The position numbers and the translations under genes were made by a program. A stretch of 64,000 nt of DNA from the NCBI RefSeq assembly GCF_014212175.1, contig NZ_JACJVR010000027.1:1-64000 (forward strand), written 5' to 3'. The stretch's first letter is position 1, and every line of letters starts with the position of its first letter. Source of the DNA: Cohnella xylanilytica (GTDB taxonomy: Bacteria > Bacillota > Bacilli > Paenibacillales > Paenibacillaceae). Below the pieces are notes generated by a model. The model ran no database searches. It saw nothing but the letters and a program-made list of their open reading frames with translations, and had not been told where the DNA came from. Below, one piece after another: positions 45,194 to 54,242 of this stretch.

Positions 45194-46768
45194 CTAAGCC
45201 TGTCGTCTCGATTCGTTCCACTTCTCCAACGCTTCCAGCTTGTCGTCGATATATTTCTCGTACGTGTCGATGTAGGCTTTCGGCTCCTTCGGATTCGCGA
45301 GCCGCGTGATGGCCCCCGTCACGGGGTCGACCCACTTGCTCGTCGCGCCGCAGCCGAGCCCGACGATGGACTGCATCTCCTCGATAATGAGAATGTTATA
45401 GAGGCTCTCCATGCCGGGGAACGAATAGCCCACGTTCTCCAGGTTGCCGAGGATGTTTTTCTGACGATACAGATAGTAGGGCGCATACCCGCGCCGATCC
45501 GTCCAACGGACGGCCTCGTCCATCATCTCGCCGATCTCCTCGCGCGTCGCCACCTTGTACTTGGCCTCTCCTCGATGCTGGGTCATCTCGGAAGCCCGCT
45601 TGAACGACAGCGTATGGACCGTCAGCGATTCGGGCAGCAACTTGTCGGTCTCCGCGAGAGTATGCCGGAACTGCTCCGGCCCTTCGCCAGGCAGGCCGAT
45701 GATCAGGTCCATGTTGATGTTGGTCATGCCCATGCCGCCCGACAGATGGAACTTCTCGATCGTCTCTTCCACCGAATGGTGCCGGCCGATCAAATCGAGC
45801 GTCTCCTGGATGTAAGATTGCGGATTGATGCTGATCCGGTCGATGTTCCACTTGTTCAGGACGGCCAGCTTCTCGGGCGTGATCGTGTCCGGGCGGCCCG
45901 CTTCCACCGTAATCTCCCGCACCGTGCCAAGATCCGGGAACGAGGCGGCCATCTCCGCGTACAGCGCGTCCATCTCCTCGGCCGTGATGCTCGTCGGCGT
46001 GCCGCCGCCGTAGTAGATCGTCGTCACCTTGACGTCGTGATCGCGCAGCCACTTGCCGATGACGCGGATCTCGTGATGGAGCCCGTGCAGGAAGCCGTTG
46101 ACCGAGCCTTGGCGGCCGTTGATATCGTAGGCGGGAAAAGTGCAATACGCGCACTTGGTCGGACAGAACGGGATGCCGATGTAGACGCTCACTTCCTTGC
46201 GCAGGTCGTACAAATCCGGCAAGGCGTGAAGCTGGCGCTCCACGATCCGCTCCATGAGCGCGATTTTGGCATCCGAGACGAGGTAGTCCTCCCGCAGCGT
46301 CCGCCGGACCTCCTCGCGCTCGACTCCTCGGCGAAGCCCGTCGTGCATCAGCTTCGTCGGACGGACTCCGGTCAGGACGCCCCACGGCTGCACGATCCCC
46401 GTCTCCCGCTGCAGCACGTCCACGAGCGCCCGGCTCATCGTCTGCTTCAGAAGCTTGCGTCTCTCCTCGTAGGGCGCGGCGGCGGGAACCGCGGTCTCGT
46501 GGCGGACGTCCCGCTCCGGAGAAGGGAGCGTCCCTTCGTCGCCGGGCATGCTCTCGCCGGCCGCAGCCGGGATAAGCGCGCGCTTCGCCAGCGTCGCGCG
46601 GACGAGAATGCGGCTCTCGTCCTCGGACGCGTCCAGCGCGATGTTCAGGTCCGCCTCCGGATCGGGCTCGGCGGAGAACGTCACTCTCGGATTCTCGTAG
46701 AAAAGCGGAACAATGTGAGAAAGCGACCGTTCGTACGAGGAATCGGCCGCGGATAAATGAATATGCAT
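45194..46768 (-). CDS. hemZ: Oxygen-independent coproporphyrinogen III oxidase-like protein
   Basis: The 524-residue radical SAM enzyme belongs to the HemZ branch. The [4Fe-4S] cysteines are in IPFCPTKCAYCTFPAY (CxxxCxxC), followed by YYGGGTPTS and the SAM-binding ITVEAGRPDTIT. The N-terminal extension of about 160 residues is typical of HemZ. Proteins of this family take part in anaerobic haem synthesis, although the activity of HemZ itself is less clear than that of HemN. The start is ATG 46768 after GGAAGG; the longer open frame upstream is GC-rich non-coding sequence. Confidence 0.92.
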   Translation of the reverse strand: MHIHLSAADSSYERSLSHIVPLFYENPRVTFSAEPDPEADLNIALDASEDESRILVRATLAKRALIPAAAGESMPGDEGTLPSPERDVRHETAVPAAAPYEERRKLLKQTMSRALVDVLQRETGIVQPWGVLTGVRPTKLMHDGLRRGVEREEVRRTLREDYLVSDAKIALMERIVERQLHALPDLYDLRKEVSVYIGIPFCPTKCAYCTFPAYDINGRQGSVNGFLHGLHHEIRVIGKWLRDHDVKVTTIYYGGGTPTSITAEEMDALYAEMAASFPDLGTVREITVEAGRPDTITPEKLAVLNKWNIDRISINPQSYIQETLDLIGRHHSVEETIEKFHLSGGMGMTNINMDLIIGLPGEGPEQFRHTLAETDKLLPESLTVHTLSFKRASEMTQHRGEAKYKVATREEIGEMMDEAVRWTDRRGYAPYYLYRQKNILGNLENVGYSFPGMESLYNILIIEEMQSIVGLGCGATSKWVDPVTGAITRLANPKEPKAYIDTYEKYIDDKLEALEKWNESRRQA

Positions 46769-47089
46769 GTGAATTCGATCCCTTCCGGCATGAGAATGAG
46801 GAGCGCCTCTCGCGAGCGCGGATGGGCGCGGTCGCGGGGGTGGGCCGGCGAGATGCGGCGGCGACCGACGGCGACCGGCGGCGACCCGGCCTGCCGCGTC
46901 CGCCGCATTCCCGGCCGGTCGGCTGTGCACGTCGCATTCCCGGCCGCCCCGGCCGCCCGCCGACGCCTCCGCCGCCCTATCGCTCGGCCGCATTCCCCCG
47001 CCCGCCGCATTCCCCGTCCGGCAGATTCCCCGTCCGGCAGATTCCCCGTCCGGCAGATTCCCCGCTCGGCAGATTCCCCCGCCGGGTCG
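46769..47089. other. GC-rich gap upstream of hemZ with 16-bp repeats
   Basis: About 320 bases of very GC-rich sequence with many CCCGGCC/CATTCCC words. A four-copy 16-bp tandem repeat (CCGTCCGGCAGATTCC) occupies 47014-47077. No gene is supported in it. Confidence 0.5.
47014..47077. repeat. 16-bp tandem repeat, four copies
   Basis: CCGTCCGGCAGATTCC is repeated three times exactly and once with one change. Looser copies (GCATTCCCC) precede it. Confidence 0.85.
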
Positions 47090-47314
47090 TCAGCCCCGCG
47101 TCATCGGCGGATGGCGCCGGCCGTAGCCGCCGCCGGCGCGCGCCTCGTGCCCGAGCTCGTCGGCGAACTCCGAGCCGGCCTGCCGCGCCAGCGCCTCGCG
47201 CCGTTCGATCGGCGCCCCTTCTCTCATCGCCCTTTGCACTTTCGCTTCTTTGGCGGATTGCCTCACTCTGTCGACTTCCTTTCCAATCCAGGGATCGACA
47301 TGTAGTGTTGCCAT
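47090..47314 (-). CDS. Small hypothetical protein
   Basis: A 74-residue basic, helical product (MATLHVDPWIGKEVDRVRQ at the start). I do not recognise a family. Its codons in the second half end almost always in G or C, like the neighbouring genes, which supports coding. The ribosome site is poor (GGCGGCGG). It lies 42 bases downstream of dtd in the same direction. Confidence 0.45.
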   Translation of the reverse strand: MATLHVDPWIGKEVDRVRQSAKEAKVQRAMREGAPIERREALARQAGSEFADELGHEARAGGGYGRRHPPMTRG

Positions 47315-47356
47315 CCGCCGCCCGGTTCAACCGGGCTTATCCAATCGGGCCGCCGC

Positions 47357-47806
47357 TTAAGAGCCGCCCGGGCTGTCCAAAATCAGCGTAACCGGACCGT
47401 CGTTGACGAGAGACACTTCCATCATGGCGCCGAACAAGCCGGTCTCCACCCGGATCCCTTTGCCCCGCAGGAGCTCATTGAACCGGTCGTACAGCTCCGA
47501 CGCCTTCTCCGGCCGCGCCGCCGCCATGAAGTTCGGACGCCTTCCCTTGCGGCAATCTCCGTACAACGTGAACTGCGACACCGACAGAATCGCTCCCCCG
47601 GTATCCTCCAGCGACAAATTCATCTTGCCTTCCGCGTCCTCGAACACGCGCAGCCCCGCCACCTTGTCCGCCATCCAGGCCAGATCCGCTTCCGAATCCT
47701 CGTGCCCGATGCCGACCAGCAGCAGGAAGCCGGCCCCGATCTCTCCCGCAACCGCCCCATCCACCCGGACGGACGCACTCGATACTCGCTGCAATACGAC
47801 TCTCAC
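47357..47806 (-). CDS. dtd: D-aminoacyl-tRNA deacylase
   Basis: The 149-residue enzyme removes D-amino acids, and glycine mischarged on tRNA-Ala. The two active-site signatures [15 protein letters not shown] and NDGPVTL (the Gly-cisPro loop) are intact, and the length is normal. It follows relA by 27 bases and is co-transcribed, as in Bacillus. Confidence 0.97.
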   Translation of the reverse strand: MRVVLQRVSSASVRVDGAVAGEIGAGFLLLVGIGHEDSEADLAWMADKVAGLRVFEDAEGKMNLSLEDTGGAILSVSQFTLYGDCRKGRRPNFMAAARPEKASELYDRFNELLRGKGIRVETGLFGAMMEVSLVNDGPVTLILDSPGGS

Positions 47807-47833
47807 TTCTCGACTCTACCTCCGGCCTTCTCT

Positions 47834-50026
47834 CTATTGCATCATCCGCTGAACGGAGAAAATATCCTTCACCCGCTTGATCTTCTCGACGACCGATTGC
47901 AGGTGCTCCTTGTTGCGGATGAGGATGGTCAAATGCATGATCGCCACCTTGTTGCGGTCCGAACGGCCCGACACGGCGGCTATGTTCGTCTTGCTCTCCG
48001 ACACGGCCTGGAGCACCTCGTTCAACAATCCTCGCCGATCGTGGCCGAGAATCTCGATCTCGACGCTGTAGCTCGCTTCGCTCGTCTCTTCCCACTCGAC
48101 CTCGATGACGCGAGCCGCCTCCTCCCCTTCCGTCGTCTGCGGCAGGTTCGGGCAGTCGGTCCGGTGCACGGACACGCCGCGGCCGCGCGTGATGTACCCG
48201 ACGATGTCGTCGCCGGGAACCGGGTTGCAGCAGCGCGCGAAGCGGACGAGCAGATTGTCGACGCCCTTCACCTTGACGCCGTGCGAGGCGCGAGTCTTCT
48301 TCTCCGCCGGAGCCGGCTTCACTTCCTTCATGACTTCGCTGGTGAGCTGGATCTGCTGCGCTTCCTCGGCTTCCTTGCGCAGCTTCTCCGTCAGACGGGT
48401 GCAGATCTGCGCGGCGGTGATGCCTCCGAACCCGACGGCGGACATCATGTCTTCGATATCGTTAAAAGTAAACTTGCGCGCGACCTCGATCAGCTTGTCG
48501 TCGGTCATCCACTCGGACGGCTCGAGGCCGATCCGGCGCAGCTCCCGCTCGAGCGATTCCCAGCCCTTCTCGACGTTCTCCTCGCGCTTCTCCTTCTTGA
48601 ACCACTGCCGGATCTTGCTCCGCGCGTGGGACGATTGCGCGATCTTGAGCCAGTCCTGGCTCGGCCCGTAAGAGTGCTTGGAGGTGAGAATCTCGACGAT
48701 GTCGCCCGTCTTCAGCTTATGATCGAGCGGAACGATGCGCCCGTTCACCTTCGCGCCGATTGTCCGGTTGCCGACCTCGGTGTGGACGCGGTACGCGAAA
48801 TCGAGCGGCACGGAGCCGGCCGGCAGCTCGAACACTTCGCCCTTCGGCGTGAAGACGAAGACCAGGTCGGTGAAGAAATCCATTTTCAGAGATTCCATGA
48901 ACTCCGCCGCGTCCCGCGTCTCCTGCTGCAGCTCGATGATCTCGCGGAACCAGTTCATCTTGTCGCCGAACGAGCCCTGGACGACTCCCGTCTCCTTGCC
49001 TTCCTTGTACGCCCAGTGGGCCGCGATCCCGAACTCGCTCGTCCGGTGCATCTCCCACGTGCGGATCTGAACCTCGGTCGGCTCTCCCGTCGGCCCGACG
49101 ACGGTCGTGTGGAGCGACTGGTACATGTTCGCCTTCGGCATCGCGATATAATCCTTGAACCGTCCCGGCATCGGCTTCCATAACGTATGAATGATCCCCA
49201 AGGTGGCGTAGCAGTCCTTGACGTTGTCGACCAGAATCCGGATCGCGAGCAGGTCGTAAATCTCGTTGAACTGCTTGTTGCGAGTCGTCATCTTCTTGAA
49301 GACGCTGAAAATATGCTTGGGACGGCCGGAGATATCCCCCTGGATGCCCATCTCCTCGAGCTTCTCGCGGATCTTCGCGATCAGGTCGGAGATGTACTGC
49401 TCCCGCTCCGTCCTCTTCTTCTTCATCAGGTTGGCGATACGGTAATATTGCTGGGGGTTGAGGAAGCGGAGCGCGATATCCTCCATCTCCCACTTGATGG
49501 CGCTGATCCCGAGGCGGTGCGCGATCGGGCAGTAGATCTCCATCGTCTCGTGGGCGATGCGCCGCTGACTCTCTTCGGATTGGTATTTGAGCGTCCGCAT
49601 GTTGTGCAGGCGGTCGGCGAGCTTGATCAGAATGACCCGGATGTCGTTGGCCATCGCCACGAACATCTTCCGGTAGTTCTCGTTCTGCTGCTCCTCCTTC
49701 GAGCGGAACTGGATCTTCTCCAGCTTCGTCAGCCCGTCGACGAGCCCGGCGATCGTCTCGCCAAACCGCTCCTTCACGTCCTCGACCGTGACGTTCGTGT
49801 CTTCGACGACGTCGTGAAGAAGCGCGGCCATGACGGTGACGACATCCATCTGCATATTGACCAAGATTTCGGCAACGGCCAGCGGATGAAGAATATAAGG
49901 CTCGCCGGACTTGCGCACCTGCCCGCGGTGAGCTTCGTCGGCGTACTCGTAGGCTTCGCGGATGCGCTGCAAGTCCTGGTCTCTCATATAGTTGGAAGCT
50001 TTCTCGAGCAGTTGCTCCATGCCCAT
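47834..50026 (-). CDS. relA: Bifunctional (p)ppGpp synthetase/hydrolase RelA
   Basis: The 730-residue stringent-response enzyme has an HD hydrolase domain with the metal ligands H71/D72 (ALLHDVVEDT), so hydrolase activity should be present. The synthetase domain has KEGKETG and YQSLHTTVVGP. The TGS domain (VFTPKGEVFELPAGSVPLDFAYRVHTEVG, cut by position at about residues 394-422), a zinc-finger/RIS region with RCCNPVPGDDIVGYITRGRG, and a C-terminal ACT domain follow. AAAGGAAC precedes the ATG. It heads the relA-dtd operon. In Bacillus apt is its upstream neighbour; here an exporter operon intervenes. Confidence 0.97.
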   Translation of the reverse strand: MGMEQLLEKASNYMRDQDLQRIREAYEYADEAHRGQVRKSGEPYILHPLAVAEILVNMQMDVVTVMAALLHDVVEDTNVTVEDVKERFGETIAGLVDGLTKLEKIQFRSKEEQQNENYRKMFVAMANDIRVILIKLADRLHNMRTLKYQSEESQRRIAHETMEIYCPIAHRLGISAIKWEMEDIALRFLNPQQYYRIANLMKKKRTEREQYISDLIAKIREKLEEMGIQGDISGRPKHIFSVFKKMTTRNKQFNEIYDLLAIRILVDNVKDCYATLGIIHTLWKPMPGRFKDYIAMPKANMYQSLHTTVVGPTGEPTEVQIRTWEMHRTSEFGIAAHWAYKEGKETGVVQGSFGDKMNWFREIIELQQETRDAAEFMESLKMDFFTDLVFVFTPKGEVFELPAGSVPLDFAYRVHTEVGNRTIGAKVNGRIVPLDHKLKTGDIVEILTSKHSYGPSQDWLKIAQSSHARSKIRQWFKKEKREENVEKGWESLERELRRIGLEPSEWMTDDKLIEVARKFTFNDIEDMMSAVGFGGITAAQICTRLTEKLRKEAEEAQQIQLTSEVMKEVKPAPAEKKTRASHGVKVKGVDNLLVRFARCCNPVPGDDIVGYITRGRGVSVHRTDCPNLPQTTEGEEAARVIEVEWEETSEASYSVEIEILGHDRRGLLNEVLQAVSESKTNIAAVSGRSDRNKVAIMHLTILIRNKEHLQSVVEKIKRVKDIFSVQRMMQ

Positions 50027-50190
50027 GCGATGTTCCTTTCCATAGGCGGTAGGCGCCGCCGGATTCCCATGAAGTGATTCCTTTCATTATGCCTCTAGCC
50101 GACGGGAATCGTCAACCGAGCGGCCTATCGGCGGGAATCCGGGCACTGGCGAGCGGGATATCCGGGACGCGGGAGTCCGGGCCGGCCCTC

Positions 50191-51639
50191 TTAATCCGGC
50201 GAACGGCGCGGGACGTTCGGACGGTGCGAAGGGGACGGATCCACGACCGGAAGCTCGAACGAGAAGCGGGACCCTTCGCCCGGACGGCTCTCCACGACCG
50301 CGCTCGTTCCGTGCTTCGCCAGCACGTTCTGCACGATGGAGAGGCCGAGACCGCTGCCGGAATGGGCGGAGCGGGCTTTGTCGGACTTGTAGAATCGCTG
50401 CCAGATGCGTTCGAGATGGCTCTCGGAGATGCCCACTCCTTCGTCTCGGACGCTGACGACCGCCTTATCGCCCTTGCGGGCGACGGACACTTCGATGGAC
50501 TTGCCGTTCGGGGTGAACTGGATCGCGTTCAGCAGCAGGTTGTTCAGCACCTGGTCGATCCGGTGCGGGTCGGCGAGCACCCAGACGTCTTCCGGGTCGC
50601 CGGTCAGCTCGAAGCGGAGCGATCTGCGGGCGAACTCGGGATCGAGCCCGGCGAGCAGTCTCCGCACCCATTCCGTCAGGTTATAGGGGACGGGAGAGAT
50701 GTCGAGCTGCCCCGCCTCGATCCGCGCCATCTCGAGCAGATCGCCCACGAGCCGGTTCATCCGCCGCGTCTGCTCCCGGATAAGGCCGAGGTACGCTTCC
50801 CTGCGGTCGTCCGGCACCGCGCCGTCGATCATCGCTTCCACGTAGCCCCCGATCGAGGTAAGCGGGGACCTGAGGTCGTGCGAGACGTTCGCCAGGAACT
50901 CCCTTCGCATTCTATCCAATCCGGCCAGCTCCTGCGACATCCGGTTGAGCGATTCCGCCAGCTCGCCGATCTCGTCGCGCGGGCGGACGTTCAGCCGAAC
51001 GTCGAATTGGCCCTTCGCGATCCGGCTGGCCGCGTCCTTCATTCGCCTTAGCCGCGCCGTCATCCGCCCGGAGACGAAGAAGACGATGACGACGGAAGTG
51101 ACGAGGGTCGTGATCATGACGTTGCGGAAAATGCCGGTAAACCAATTAAGGTCCCGCTTGAACTCCCGCGAGACGATGACGACGGCCTGCGCGGCGTTGC
51201 CCTCCGGCCCGCCGACCGGGGCGGCCGATACCCGCGGCGAGCCCTCTCCCTCCAGCTCCGCGGCGATCGTCGTCTTGCCCCGGGTCAGCGCGTCCCGAAC
51301 CGGAGCTTCGCTCGCCGAAGGGAGGGGAGTGTCGGACGGAGGTCCCGCCTTGATCAGAACCTGTCCCGAGCGGTCCACCACGTAGAGGGAGCGGTTCCCC
51401 GGCCCGGTCGCCATCTGCAGGGCGGAGCGCAGCATCTCGCGGTCCCACTTCTCCCGGTACGCGCTGCGGACGAGCGCCGCCGCCACGCTGAGCTGCTCCT
51501 CCTCGAAGCGGTTGTTGCGGTGCCCGAGCTCGGAGCGGACGACCCAGTACGAGATCGCGGCGGTGACCGAGAAGGAGATGACCAGAACGGCGAAAAAGGC
51601 GAGCAGCAGCTTGACGGTGATGCCGTTCCACCGGATCAT
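50191..51639 (-). CDS. Sensor histidine kinase of the exporter operon
   Basis: The 482-residue kinase has a membrane helix at residues 10-33, an extracytoplasmic sensor to about 167, a second helix near 172-190 and a HAMP domain (about 190-245). HisKA follows with H254 in FLANVSHDLRSPLTSI, and HATPase_c has NLLLNAIQFTPNGK, VRDEGVGIS and GSGLGLSIVQNVL. The start codon overlaps the stop of the response regulator gene (ATGA), so the two are translationally coupled. It probably senses envelope stress or a peptide exported by the upstream transporter. Confidence 0.94.
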   Translation of the reverse strand: MIRWNGITVKLLLAFFAVLVISFSVTAAISYWVVRSELGHRNNRFEEEQLSVAAALVRSAYREKWDREMLRSALQMATGPGNRSLYVVDRSGQVLIKAGPPSDTPLPSASEAPVRDALTRGKTTIAAELEGEGSPRVSAAPVGGPEGNAAQAVVIVSREFKRDLNWFTGIFRNVMITTLVTSVVIVFFVSGRMTARLRRMKDAASRIAKGQFDVRLNVRPRDEIGELAESLNRMSQELAGLDRMRREFLANVSHDLRSPLTSIGGYVEAMIDGAVPDDRREAYLGLIREQTRRMNRLVGDLLEMARIEAGQLDISPVPYNLTEWVRRLLAGLDPEFARRSLRFELTGDPEDVWVLADPHRIDQVLNNLLLNAIQFTPNGKSIEVSVARKGDKAVVSVRDEGVGISESHLERIWQRFYKSDKARSAHSGSGLGLSIVQNVLAKHGTSAVVESRPGEGSRFSFELPVVDPSPSHRPNVPRRSPD

Positions 51640-52319
51640 GCTCCGCTCACCTCGAATTTGTAGCCTACTCCCCGGATCGTCTCGATCCGGTAGTGGGCCG
51701 AGGAACCGATTTTCTCCCGGATTCTCTTGATATGCACGTCCACCGTCCGCGGGTCCCCCTCGAAGTCGAAGCCCCACACCCGATCGAGCAGCTGCTCCCG
51801 CGTCAGCACCCGGTTGGGCGTCGAGGCCAGCGCGTGCAGCAGCTCCATCTCCTTGGGCGGAAGCGTCAGCTCGGCGCCGCCGCAGACGACGACGTACCGG
51901 TCGAGGTCGACGACCAGATCCGGCAGCTTGACCGGCTCCCGGGCGAAGCCCGGCTTCGTCCGGCGCAGGACGGCCTTCACCCGGGCCATCAGCTCCTTCG
52001 GGTCGAACGGCTTGACGAGATAATCGTCCGCGCCGAGCTCGAAGCCCTTCAGCTTGTCGTAGCTCTCGCCCTTGCCCGTCAGGATGATGATCGGAGTCGA
52101 CCTCTCGGCCCGGATTCGCCTGCAGACGGTCCATCCGTCGTAGCCCGGCAGCATCAGGTCGAGAATGACGAGATCGGGCGGGTCGGAGAGGAACTGGTCG
52201 ATGCCGTCCTCCCCGTCTCCGGCGATCGAGAACGGATACCCTTCCCGCTTCAGGTATAGACCGATCAGGTCGCTGATATATGGATCGTCCTCGATGACGA
52301 GGATGTTGGCTTCGGCCAT
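51636..52319 (-). CDS. OmpR/PhoB-family response regulator
   Basis: The 227-residue regulator has a receiver domain (IEDD at 10-12, acceptor D54 in LVILDLMLPG, K near 103 in YLVKPFD) and a winged-helix DNA-binding domain (about 130-225, ending RIETIRGVGYKFE). It lies 55 bases downstream of the exporter permease gene in the same direction and is coupled to the kinase gene. Confidence 0.95.
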   Translation of the reverse strand: MAEANILVIEDDPYISDLIGLYLKREGYPFSIAGDGEDGIDQFLSDPPDLVILDLMLPGYDGWTVCRRIRAERSTPIIILTGKGESYDKLKGFELGADDYLVKPFDPKELMARVKAVLRRTKPGFAREPVKLPDLVVDLDRYVVVCGGAELTLPPKEMELLHALASTPNRVLTREQLLDRVWGFDFEGDPRTVDVHIKRIREKIGSSAHYRIETIRGVGYKFEVSGA

Positions 52320-52374
52320 GGCGGTCCGCCCTCCTCTTCGGTTGCTCTCGCTGTCTCTCGCGCAGCTTCCCCCA

Positions 52375-53541
52375 TTATTGACGCAGCGCGTCGACCGGAT
52401 TCAGCTTGGACGCTCTTCTCGCCGGGAGGAAGCCGAACAGCACGCCGACCCCCATCGAGAAGATCAGAGCCAGAATCATGATGTCGGCCGACGGGGCGGC
52501 CGGCGAATCCATCAGCTTGCCGGCGAACTTCGACCCGCTCGCGCCGACGACGACCCCGACAAGCCCGCCCAAGCCGCCGATCATCGCCGCTTCCACGAGG
52601 AATTGGAACAGAATGTCCCTCTGCTTCGCCCCGAGCGACTTGCGGATGCCGATCTCCTTCGTTCTCTCCGTGACCGACGTCAGCATCATGTTCATGATGC
52701 CGATCCCGCCGACGAGCAGCGAGATCGCGGCCACGTACGTAAGCATCGTCGACATCGAAGTCGACACCGCCGTTATCGTCTCCAGAAGATCCGCCTGGTT
52801 GAACACGGTGTAGGCATTCTCGTCGTTGCGGAAGAACTTCTGAAGATTGAATTCGAGCATCGTCTGGACGAAGTCCACCTTGTCGCTGCTCTCGACCTGC
52901 ACGTAGATCGTGCGGATCGCGTCCGTCTTCAGCGCCACCCGGGCGGTCTGGATCGGGATGATGACGACGTTGTCGTTCGAGCCGGCCGAGGAGCTTCCCT
53001 TCGAGGCGAGCACCCCGACGATCGTGTACGAGGTGCCGTTCAGGCCGATCTTCTGCCCGACCGGATTGTCGATGGACAGCTCTTCGGCGACCTCGGAGCC
53101 GATGACGGCGACCTTCTGCGAGAACGCGCCGTCGATGTCCTTGATAAACCGGCCCTGGGCGACGCTGTATTCGCGCACGTCCGCGAAGGCGGCGGTCGTC
53201 GCCTGCACGGAGGCGCTGTAGGTCGAGGTGCCGTATTTGGCCGTGACGCTGCCGGAGATGACGGGCGCGTACGTCTCCACGCCGTCGATGTCCGTCAGCT
53301 GCTCGGCGTCGGCGAGCGTGATGCTCGTCACCGCGCCGCGCCCGACGACGTTGGCCGTCAGCATGTTCGTGCCGAGCCCCTGCATCTGGCTCTTCACCTG
53401 CTCCGCGGTGCCGTTGCCGATCGCCACCATGATCGTGACGGAGGCGACCCCGATCATGATGCCGAGCACGGTCAGCAGCGTCCTCAGCTTCTGGGTGCTC
53501 ACGCTATGCCAAGCCATTCGGATGCCTTGCGACAGCTTCAC
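52375..53541 (-). CDS. MacB/YknZ-type ABC transporter permease
   Basis: The 388-residue protein has one N-terminal helix (LRTLLTVLGIMIGVASVTIMVAIG), a large extracytoplasmic MacB_PCD domain (about 45-235) and a C-terminal FtsX domain with three helices. The signature DILFQFLVEAAMIGGLGGLVG and LPARRASKLNPVDALR are present. It works as a dimer, coupling ATP hydrolysis to the extracellular domain rather than passing solute through the membrane. Its start overlaps the ATPase gene stop by four bases. Confidence 0.94.
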   Translation of the reverse strand: MKLSQGIRMAWHSVSTQKLRTLLTVLGIMIGVASVTIMVAIGNGTAEQVKSQMQGLGTNMLTANVVGRGAVTSITLADAEQLTDIDGVETYAPVISGSVTAKYGTSTYSASVQATTAAFADVREYSVAQGRFIKDIDGAFSQKVAVIGSEVAEELSIDNPVGQKIGLNGTSYTIVGVLASKGSSSAGSNDNVVIIPIQTARVALKTDAIRTIYVQVESSDKVDFVQTMLEFNLQKFFRNDENAYTVFNQADLLETITAVSTSMSTMLTYVAAISLLVGGIGIMNMMLTSVTERTKEIGIRKSLGAKQRDILFQFLVEAAMIGGLGGLVGVVVGASGSKFAGKLMDSPAAPSADIMILALIFSMGVGVLFGFLPARRASKLNPVDALRQ

Positions 53542-54242
53542 GAAGCTTCATTCCTTTCCTCGGTCAACTGCCCGTCCTGGATCCGGACGACCCGCTTCGC
53601 CTGTTCGGCGACCTTCGGGTCGTGCGTGATGAGGACGATCGTGTTGCCTTCCTCGTTCAATTCCTTGAGCAGCCCCATGACGTCGCGGCTCGTCTTGCTG
53701 TCCAGCGCGCCCGTCGGCTCGTCGGCGAGCAGCAGCGGGGGAACTCCCGCCAGCGCCCGCGCGATCGCCACGCGCTGCTGCTGGCCGCCCGACAGCTGGT
53801 TCGGGACGTGGTCCATTTTCTCCCCGAGGCCGACCTTCGTCAGGGCTTCCTTCGCCCGGCTGCGGCGTTCGCTCGCCGACATGCCCCGATAGACGAGCGG
53901 CAGCTCGACGTTCTCGATCGCCTTCAGCTTGGGGAGCAGGTGGAAGCTCTGGAAAATGAAGCCGATCTTCGTATTGCGAATGACGGCCAGCTTGCCTTCG
54001 CTCAGCTCCTCGACTTCGCTGCCGTCGAGGAAGTATTTGCCGCTCGTCGGCGTATCGAGGCATCCCAGCACGTTCATCAGCGTGGACTTGCCCGAGCCGG
54101 ACGGCCCGATGATGGCCATGAAGTCTCCCTTGTTCACGGTGAGGGAGATGCCGTCCAAGGCGTTGAACGTCTCCCCGGCGAGCGTGTATTGCTTATAGAT
54201 GTTTTCCAGCCGGATCAGTGGAGGTTGCCCGTTGTCGCTCAT
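53538..54242 (-). CDS. MacB/LolD/YknY-type ABC transporter ATPase
   Basis: The 234-residue ATPase has Walker A GPSGSGKSTLMNVLG, the Q-loop in FIFQSFHLLP, signature LSGGQQQRVAIARAL, Walker B LLLADEPTGALDS and switch His in VLITHD. It overlaps both neighbours by four bases, which shows tight translational coupling of the exporter. Confidence 0.96.
   Translation of the reverse strand: MSDNGQPPLIRLENIYKQYTLAGETFNALDGISLTVNKGDFMAIIGPSGSGKSTLMNVLGCLDTPTSGKYFLDGSEVEELSEGKLAVIRNTKIGFIFQSFHLLPKLKAIENVELPLVYRGMSASERRSRAKEALTKVGLGEKMDHVPNQLSGGQQQRVAIARALAGVPPLLLADEPTGALDSKTSRDVMGLLKELNEEGNTIVLITHDPKVAEQAKRVVRIQDGQLTEERNEAS

Noticed and set aside
46769-46993. Upstream extension of hemZ by 75 codons
   Set aside because: It is Arg/Gly/Pro-rich shadow sequence; the ATG at 46768 has a ribosome site and starts the family N-terminus.
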